A DNA stretch of 64,000 bases from Arthrobacter sp. zg-Y769 (GTDB lineage Bacteria > Actinomycetota > Actinomycetes > Actinomycetales > Micrococcaceae): assembly GCF_020907405.1 (NCBI RefSeq), contig NZ_JAJJOE010000004.1, positions 248,001 through 312,000 on the forward strand, in the 5' to 3' direction. Position 1 is the stretch's first letter; each line of letters begins with the position of its first letter. Below the pieces are notes generated by a model. It was given only the letters and a program-made list of their open reading frames with translations, did no database searches and had not been told where the DNA came from. Position numbers and translations under genes: made by a program. Shown piece after piece: positions 59,456 through 64,000 of this stretch.

Positions 59456-59782
59456 CTAGGGGCGTTCCTGCGTCAGCCGCCAGTTGTCCTGGAAATCCGG
59501 GTGGTCCTCGTGCACCGCAGCGAGGGCGGAGAGTGCCAGCCGCGTCCATTCCAGTTCCTCGCGGAACGGGAGATCGTCGTCCGGATCCACCACCATGCGC
59601 GACAGGGCATGGCGGCGGGCGCCCCCGATGATCTCGATGAGCATAAGCTTCGTTTCGCATTCCTTCAGCAGCCGCTCTTCGTACCAGCGGTCTGAGAGCG
59701 AAACGTCGGAGGATGCGAGTAGTTTGCGGGCCTCGGAGATGTCTTCCTGGAAACGGGTGACCAGGAAATCGACGATATCCAT
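59456..59782 (-). CDS. DUF6221-family protein
   Basis: A protein of 108 residues from MDIVDFLVTRFQEDISEARKLL. The N-terminal helix, the internal ECETKLMLIEIIGGARRH and the C-terminal AVHEDHPDFQDNW match DUF6221, a small helical family of actinobacteria and their phages with no known function. No phage genes are seen nearby. It is 64 bases from malQ on the same strand. Confidence 0.72.
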   Translation of the reverse strand: MDIVDFLVTRFQEDISEARKLLASSDVSLSDRWYEERLLKECETKLMLIEIIGGARRHALSRMVVDPDDDLPFREELEWTRLALSALAAVHEDHPDFQDNWRLTQERP

Positions 59783-59894
59783 GGCCGAATCCTACCCGGC
59801 GCCCTGCCCGCCGGTCAGGGGTCCATGCGCGAACGGGAATATTTAATGGCCATGCGCTGGTTAGTGTAAGTATCAACTAAACAGGAGATGCCTT

Positions 59895-60128
59895 TTGCCG
59901 GTAGCTAATGCCCACTCCCACCAGACGACGACGCATGCCAGGCGCGTGCGCAGCATCCGTTCCCTCCGCCGCGGAGACATTGTTGAAGCCCGCAGCGGCG
60001 GCACCACCTATTTCCGCGGTGAAGTCCAGGACACCGCACCCGGCCTGTCCACAGTGTGGATCCGCGACGAGTCCACCGGTCTGCGGACCGCGGCCAGCAT
60101 GGACGATTTCACCCTCTGGAAAGAGTAG
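59895..60128 (+). CDS. small conserved hypothetical protein with TTG start
   Basis: A basic protein of 77 residues. The reading frame has no ATG at its start; the TTG at 59895 with AGGAG seven bases upstream is the best start. RRGDIVEARSGGTTYFRGEVQDTAPGLSTVWIRDESTG reads like a small SH3-like beta barrel, sometimes seen in Micrococcaceae proteins of unknown function. A competing ATG just before gives only six codons. Confidence 0.6.
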   Translation: MPVANAHSHQTTTHARRVRSIRSLRRGDIVEARSGGTTYFRGEVQDTAPGLSTVWIRDESTGLRTAASMDDFTLWKE

Positions 60129-60149
60129 TTCCCCCGCTCCCGCTTCGGA

Positions 60150-60914
60150 TCAACGGTCGATCAGGGCGCCGGCACTGATGTTCAGTGTCGCCGCAGTCAT
60201 GCTGGCCGCCCGGTCCGAGGCCGCGAAGGCCGCTGCGTAGCCGACGTCGTCCAGGGTGGCGGCGCGGCCCAGCATGGTGGATTTAGTTATGGCGTCGGCG
60301 ATTTCGCCGGCGCCTTCCATGTTTTCCGGCAGGGTTTCCGGAATCCCGCCGCTGCGCAGGGTCAGCACCCGGATTCCGTAGGCGCCCAGTTCGCTGGACA
60401 GCTGGCGGCGCATGGCCTCCATCGCTTCAAACGCCGTCAGCAGTCCGCCCAGGAACACACCCGGCACCGGGTCGCCCGAGCCGCCGAACACCAGGACCAC
60501 CCCGGAACGCTGCCGCATCATGTGCCGTGCGGCAGCCTGCGAGGTCAGGAAAAACGCCTGGACGGCGGTGGAGACCGGACGCAGATAGTCCTCCACCGCC
60601 ATTTCGACCATGGGTGTTCCCTGCGCGTCGCCGTGCTGGATCACGTTCATGGAGATGTCCAGGCTGCCGGCGGCGGCCACCACGTCGTCGGCATGTTGGT
60701 TCACCGCCCGCTCATTGGTGGCATCCAGCAGGGCCGTTTCCACCGTTCCGCCGGCATGCCGGATCCGATCCGCCACGGCTTCGAGCGGCTCCGGCGTGCG
60801 GCCGGCGAGGAATACCCTCGCCCCTTCCCGAGAAAAGGCCTCCGCCACGGCCCCGCCGATGCCTCCACCGCCGCCGTAAATCACCGCGTTCTTCCCAATC
60901 AGCAGCTGCTCCAT
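60150..60914 (-). CDS. SDR-fold protein lacking the catalytic Tyr-x3-Lys
   Basis: A protein of 254 residues with the Rossmann motif YGGGGGIGGAVAEAF and an SDR-like body including MNVIQHG (in place of NNAG) and IRVLTLRSGGIPETL. The usual YxxxK active site is missing. After the Ser-containing FGGSGDPVPG the sequence reads GGLLTAFEAMEAMRRQL, with no Tyr or Lys in the expected places. It may bind a nucleotide without ordinary dehydrogenase activity, or use other residues. No operon partner is seen. Confidence 0.75.
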   Translation of the reverse strand: MEQLLIGKNAVIYGGGGGIGGAVAEAFSREGARVFLAGRTPEPLEAVADRIRHAGGTVETALLDATNERAVNQHADDVVAAAGSLDISMNVIQHGDAQGTPMVEMAVEDYLRPVSTAVQAFFLTSQAAARHMMRQRSGVVLVFGGSGDPVPGVFLGGLLTAFEAMEAMRRQLSSELGAYGIRVLTLRSGGIPETLPENMEGAGEIADAITKSTMLGRAATLDDVGYAAAFAASDRAASMTAATLNISAGALIDR

Positions 60915-61105
60915 GGTCCCGCCTCCCGGTTAGCCTGCCTGCCCTGCCGGTCCCGGCCCGGCCCCGGCCCGACGGCTTTCGATCCCCATCATGGGCCGCT
61001 GCCCGGTGAGGACACAATGTCCCCGGCTCGCCGACGTCGGCCTAGCATGGAGACTACGGTCGCGAAGTGACCCACGGCACATCTGATGGAACGGAGCCGC
61101 ACAAG

Positions 61106-62728
61106 ATGTTCAATGCCCTCACTATCCAGGAACCGGTGGCGCCTGCCGCACTGCTGTGCGACCGGCATCCCGTCGACGCTGTTGCCTTCACCGTCATCGA
61201 GCAGGACCTTTCCGCCACCGACCTCACCTACGGTGAACTGCGGGAGGGCTCCGAGCGGGCAGCAGCGGCATTCGCCCGGCTGGGTGTGCGCCGGGGAGAC
61301 CGCGTGGCCACCCTGATGGGCAAGAGCGGCGACCTCGTGACGGTGCTGCTGGGTCTGTGGCGGCTGGGGGCGGTCCATGTGCCGCTGTTCACCGCGTTTG
61401 CCACGCCTGCCATTTCCGTACGCCTGTCCTCCAGCGGAGCCCGGCTGGTGGTGGCCGATGGAAACCAGCTGGACAAGGTCCTGCCCCTGGTCCCGGAGCT
61501 GGGCCTGACGGTCCTCGCCGCCGGGCCGGATGCCGCGGATGCGGCGGGCGCTGAAGGCCCAGACTGGACGCAGCTGCTCGCTGCGGAGCAGCCCGGCATG
61601 CCGGCGGCCGTCCTGGACCCGGAGGACCTGCTCGTGGAAATCTTCACCTCGGGCACCACGGGCGCACCGAAGGGGGTGCCGGTGCCGGTGAAGGCGCTTG
61701 AGGCGTTTACCGCCTACTTCCACTACGGACTGGATGTGCAGGCGGAGGACGTGTTCTGGAATGCGGCCGATCCGGGCTGGGCCTACGGCCTGTACTACGG
61801 GATCCTCGCCCCGCTGGCGGCAGGACGCCGGAACCTTCTGCTGCGCGGCAGTTTCAGCGCGAAGCTGTGCTGGCAGGTACTGGAGCGCTTCGGCGTCACG
61901 AACTTCGCGGCCGCGCCCACCATCTTCCGCTCGCTTCGCGCCGAGGCGCCCGACGGCGTCGGCCCCCTGGCGCTGCAGCGTGCCTCCAGTGCGGGCGAGC
62001 CCCTGGACGCGGAAACCATCGGCTGGGCCACCCGCTGCCTGGGCACCCCCGTGCGGGACCATTACGGGCAGACGGAAATGGGGATGTGCATTGTGAACGG
62101 CTGGGAGGAATCGGTGTCCCGGGAGATCCGGCCCGGCTCAATGGGGCATGCCCTGCCCGGCTACCGCACCGAAGTCCTGGCACTGGAAGAGGACTCCGCG
62201 GCCGCACCGGGAGAGAAGGGGCGGGTGGCCATTGATGTTCCGGCCAGCCCGCTGATGTGGTTCAGCGGGTACACGGACAATCCGGAGAAAACCGCGGAGC
62301 GCTACAGCAGCGACGGCCGCTGGTATTACACCGGCGACACCGGCTCGCGCGATGCCGACGGCTACACCTATTTCTCCGCCCGGGATGACGATGTGATCAT
62401 CATGGCCGGCTACCGGATCGGCCCGTTCGAGGTTGAATCCGTCCTGGCCACGCACCCCGAGGTGGCCGAGAGCGCCGTGATCGGCGTGCCGGACGAGCTG
62501 CGCGGGGAACGGCTCGAGGCGTACGTGGTGCTCCGCTCCGGCGAGGGCTCCCCCGAGCTGGCGGCGGAACTGCAGCAGCTGGTGAAGACCCAGTATGCGG
62601 CCCATGCGTATCCGCGGGCCGTGCACTTTGTGGATGAGCTGCCGAAAACGCCGAGCGGGAAGCTGCAGCGTTTCCTGCTGCGTGCCTCCCGCCCGGCGTC
62701 GGAATCCGAACCCCCGGTGAATGCCTAG
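61106..62728 (+). CDS. AMP-forming acyl-CoA synthetase (acetate/medium-chain type)
   Basis: A ligase of 540 residues from MFNALTIQEP. FTSGTTGAPKGVPVP is the P-loop, WNAADPGWAYGLYYGILAPLAAG resembles the acetyl-CoA synthetase/ACSM group, HYGQTEMG carries the adenine-binding Tyr and Glu region, and PKTPSGKLQRFLL the catalytic lysine. It activates acetate, propionate or a medium-chain acid; the sequence does not decide. A GTG start 13 codons earlier is possible, but GGAG upstream of this ATG is a better signal. It is convergent with, and overlaps by 4 bases, the PutA-type gene. Confidence 0.85.
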   Translation: MFNALTIQEPVAPAALLCDRHPVDAVAFTVIEQDLSATDLTYGELREGSERAAAAFARLGVRRGDRVATLMGKSGDLVTVLLGLWRLGAVHVPLFTAFATPAISVRLSSSGARLVVADGNQLDKVLPLVPELGLTVLAAGPDAADAAGAEGPDWTQLLAAEQPGMPAAVLDPEDLLVEIFTSGTTGAPKGVPVPVKALEAFTAYFHYGLDVQAEDVFWNAADPGWAYGLYYGILAPLAAGRRNLLLRGSFSAKLCWQVLERFGVTNFAAAPTIFRSLRAEAPDGVGPLALQRASSAGEPLDAETIGWATRCLGTPVRDHYGQTEMGMCIVNGWEESVSREIRPGSMGHALPGYRTEVLALEEDSAAAPGEKGRVAIDVPASPLMWFSGYTDNPEKTAERYSSDGRWYYTGDTGSRDADGYTYFSARDDDVIIMAGYRIGPFEVESVLATHPEVAESAVIGVPDELRGERLEAYVVLRSGEGSPELAAELQQLVKTQYAAHAYPRAVHFVDELPKTPSGKLQRFLLRASRPASESEPPVNA

Positions 62729-64000
62729 ATCAGCGCGTCCGAAAGGAAGTTCGGCGTTCCGAAGCGGTGCGCGGTGATGCTGACGGCCTGCTCGTGCAGG
62801 AACGGCAGCAGCTCCAGGCGGCCGGATTCGGTGACGGGCTGGGCGTAGACGGCAATATCCGGGCTGCCGCCGGTGGCCTCGGCCAGGGCCGGGACGGATC
62901 CGCCGATCAGCCGGACCCGCCCGGAGGCCAGCGAGGCAGCCGAGGCCAGCCACGCGGCGTCGTCCTGAACCCGGAACTGAAGTCCGAGCTCCGTCAGGAC
63001 GGCGCGCAGGCCGGCGGGGAGGTCGACGGCGGCGGACACGGTGACAGTCGATCCCGCGGTCAGCGCTGCGGCGAGGACCCGGACCAGCAAGGCTGCGGGC
63101 TGTCCCTCCGAGAGGCGGACGGTGACGGGAACGGGCACGTACCGGAACACGTTGCGCTCGGCGGACAGGGCGGACACGTCCTTGGCGGTGCCGAATTCGC
63201 CGTTCCAGGCCCGCGCGTCGCTGTTCGCGGCACGGCGGAGGAAGGCGGCGTCGTCGGCGGTGAAGACGGAGCCTGCCGATTCCGCCGCGGCCACCAGCCG
63301 TGCAGCCGGGGCTGCGGCGGGCAGTTCAACGGCTGCCTCGGAGTTGCCGTTCACGGCTTCCCAGTTTCCCAGGCCGATCAGGTAGTTCGGGCCGCCGGCC
63401 TTGGTGCCCGCGCCGACGGCGGACTTCTTCCAGCCGCCGAAGGACTGGCGGCGGACGATCGCGCCGGTGATGCCGCGGTTCACGTACAGGTTGCCCGCCT
63501 GAATGCGGTTCAGCCAGACGTCCATTTCCGCCGGTTCGAGGGAATGCAGCCCGGCGGTCAGGCCGTAGTCGATGTCATTGGCCATGTCGATGGCCTCTTC
63601 GAGGGTGGCTGCGGTCATAACGCCCAGGATCGGGCCGAAGTATTCCGTGAGGTGGTATTCCGAGCCGCGGCGGACACCGGTGCGGATGCCCGGGCTCCAC
63701 AGCCGGCCGCTGTCGTCGAGCTGTTCGGGCTGCAGCAGCCAGGTTTCCCCTTCGCCGAGTTCGGTGAGGCCCCGAAGCAACTTGCCGGCGGCGGGTTCGA
63801 TAACCGGACCCATCTGCGTGGTGGGATCCTCGGGGTAGCCGACCTTCAGCGACTGCACGGCATCCACGAGCTGGTTCCGGAAGCGCGGCGACTTCGCCAC
63901 CGAGCCGACGAGGATCACGAGCGACGCGGCGGAGCACTTCTGCCCGGCGTGGCCGAAGGCGGAGGCGGCGACGTCGCGGGCGGCGAGGTCGAAGTCTGCG
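62725..64000 (-). CDS. putA: delta-1-pyrroline-5-carboxylate dehydrogenase, PutA-type, C-terminal part (runs off right edge)
   Basis: About 425 codons of the C-terminal part are in view. GHAGQKCSAASLVILVGS holds the catalytic Cys of the aldehyde dehydrogenase domain. TEYFGPILGVMTA, NDIDYGLTAGLHSL and AGNLYVNRGITGAIVRRQSFGGWKKS are typical of P5C dehydrogenase domains of PutA. The latter oxidises glutamate semialdehyde to glutamate in proline catabolism. A C-terminal extension of about 230 residues after the ALDH core is present, as in long actinobacterial PutA. The N-terminal proline dehydrogenase domain, if present, lies outside the window, so the symbol is tentative. Confidence 0.87.
   Translation of the reverse strand, partial: ADFDLAARDVAASAFGHAGQKCSAASLVILVGSVAKSPRFRNQLVDAVQSLKVGYPEDPTTQMGPVIEPAAGKLLRGLTELGEGETWLLQPEQLDDSGRLWSPGIRTGVRRGSEYHLTEYFGPILGVMTAATLEEAIDMANDIDYGLTAGLHSLEPAEMDVWLNRIQAGNLYVNRGITGAIVRRQSFGGWKKSAVGAGTKAGGPNYLIGLGNWEAVNGNSEAAVELPAAAPAARLVAAAESAGSVFTADDAAFLRRAANSDARAWNGEFGTAKDVSALSAERNVFRYVPVPVTVRLSEGQPAALLVRVLAAALTAGSTVTVSAAVDLPAGLRAVLTELGLQFRVQDDAAWLASAASLASGRVRLIGGSVPALAEATGGSPDIAVYAQPVTESGRLELLPFLHEQAVSITAHRFGTPNFLSDALI

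Noticed and set aside
57170-59695. An 841-codon open frame antisense to malQ
   Set aside because: Shadow frame; malQ on the minus strand has all GH77 catalytic motifs.

Overview
This 64 kb window comes from a high-GC Gram-positive actinobacterium, most likely Arthrobacter or a close relative in the Micrococcaceae. The evidence is dense GC-rich coding, many TetR/MarR/IclR regulators, actinobacterial families (a TIGR03085-type metal-binding protein, DUF6221, DUF6308), a PutA-type P5C dehydrogenase and a MalQ of about 720 residues. No rRNA, tRNA, integrase or transposase gene was recognised.

Layout. 0-2 kb: end of a ferredoxin reductase, a Rieske ferredoxin, a MarR regulator and a TIGR03085 protein. 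2-9 kb: an acyl-CoA oxidation cluster under a TetR regulator, holding a VLCAD-like dehydrogenase, an SDR, an ACAD10/11-like dehydrogenase next to an aminoglycoside-phosphotransferase-like kinase, and a zinc alcohol dehydrogenase. Its content resembles 4-hydroxyacid (levulinate-type) catabolism. 9-19 kb: an OFA-family MFS transporter with a 33-residue companion protein, a 633-residue membrane-anchored heptad-repeat protein, IclR, RibD/DHFR-like, thioesterase, polyol-dehydrogenase-like, EthD, DUF3592 and DUF6308 genes. 19-22.8 kb: a complete OpuC-type osmoprotectant ABC operon.

23.7-44.9 kb is a catabolic island. It has four class D flavin monooxygenase-like proteins (acyl-CoA dehydrogenase fold), three NTF2/SnoaL-fold proteins, two flavin reductases, an MhpA-like hydroxylase, an extradiol (VOC) dioxygenase, a fumarylacetoacetase-family hydrolase, an acetoacetyl-CoA synthetase, a thiolase, an MFS transporter, a sugar-type ABC importer and two TetR regulators. 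This reads as aromatic ring hydroxylation, meta cleavage, hydrolysis to acetoacetate-like products and entry into acetyl-CoA. Four promoters in the island share a -35/-10 pair with exact 17-bp spacing and an overlapping ACTG-N7-CAGT palindrome; a further copy of the palindrome lies next to a TetR gene. Together these define a probable regulon.

The island is bracketed by two copies, in direct orientation, of the same arrangement: a cluster of short interspersed repeats followed by the 3' end of a DUF6308 gene. The left copy is a decayed fragment with a 1-bp frameshift; the right copy is an intact gene. A third repeat locus near 47.7 kb carries a 22-bp-arm hairpin. These repeats and their link to DUF6308 and to the island are the most unusual structure in the window.

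46-64 kb returns to ordinary chromosomal content: two proline-rich single-pass membrane proteins, DoxX, an M20 amidohydrolase, a NarL-type two-component system followed by a NatAB-type ABC exporter, an acyl-CoA ligase with an orphan NMT1-type binding protein, MalQ, small conserved proteins, an SDR lacking its catalytic Tyr/Lys, an acyl-CoA synthetase and the C-terminal part of a PutA/P5C dehydrogenase running off the right edge. Coordinates of promoters and several start codons are inferred from the sequence only.
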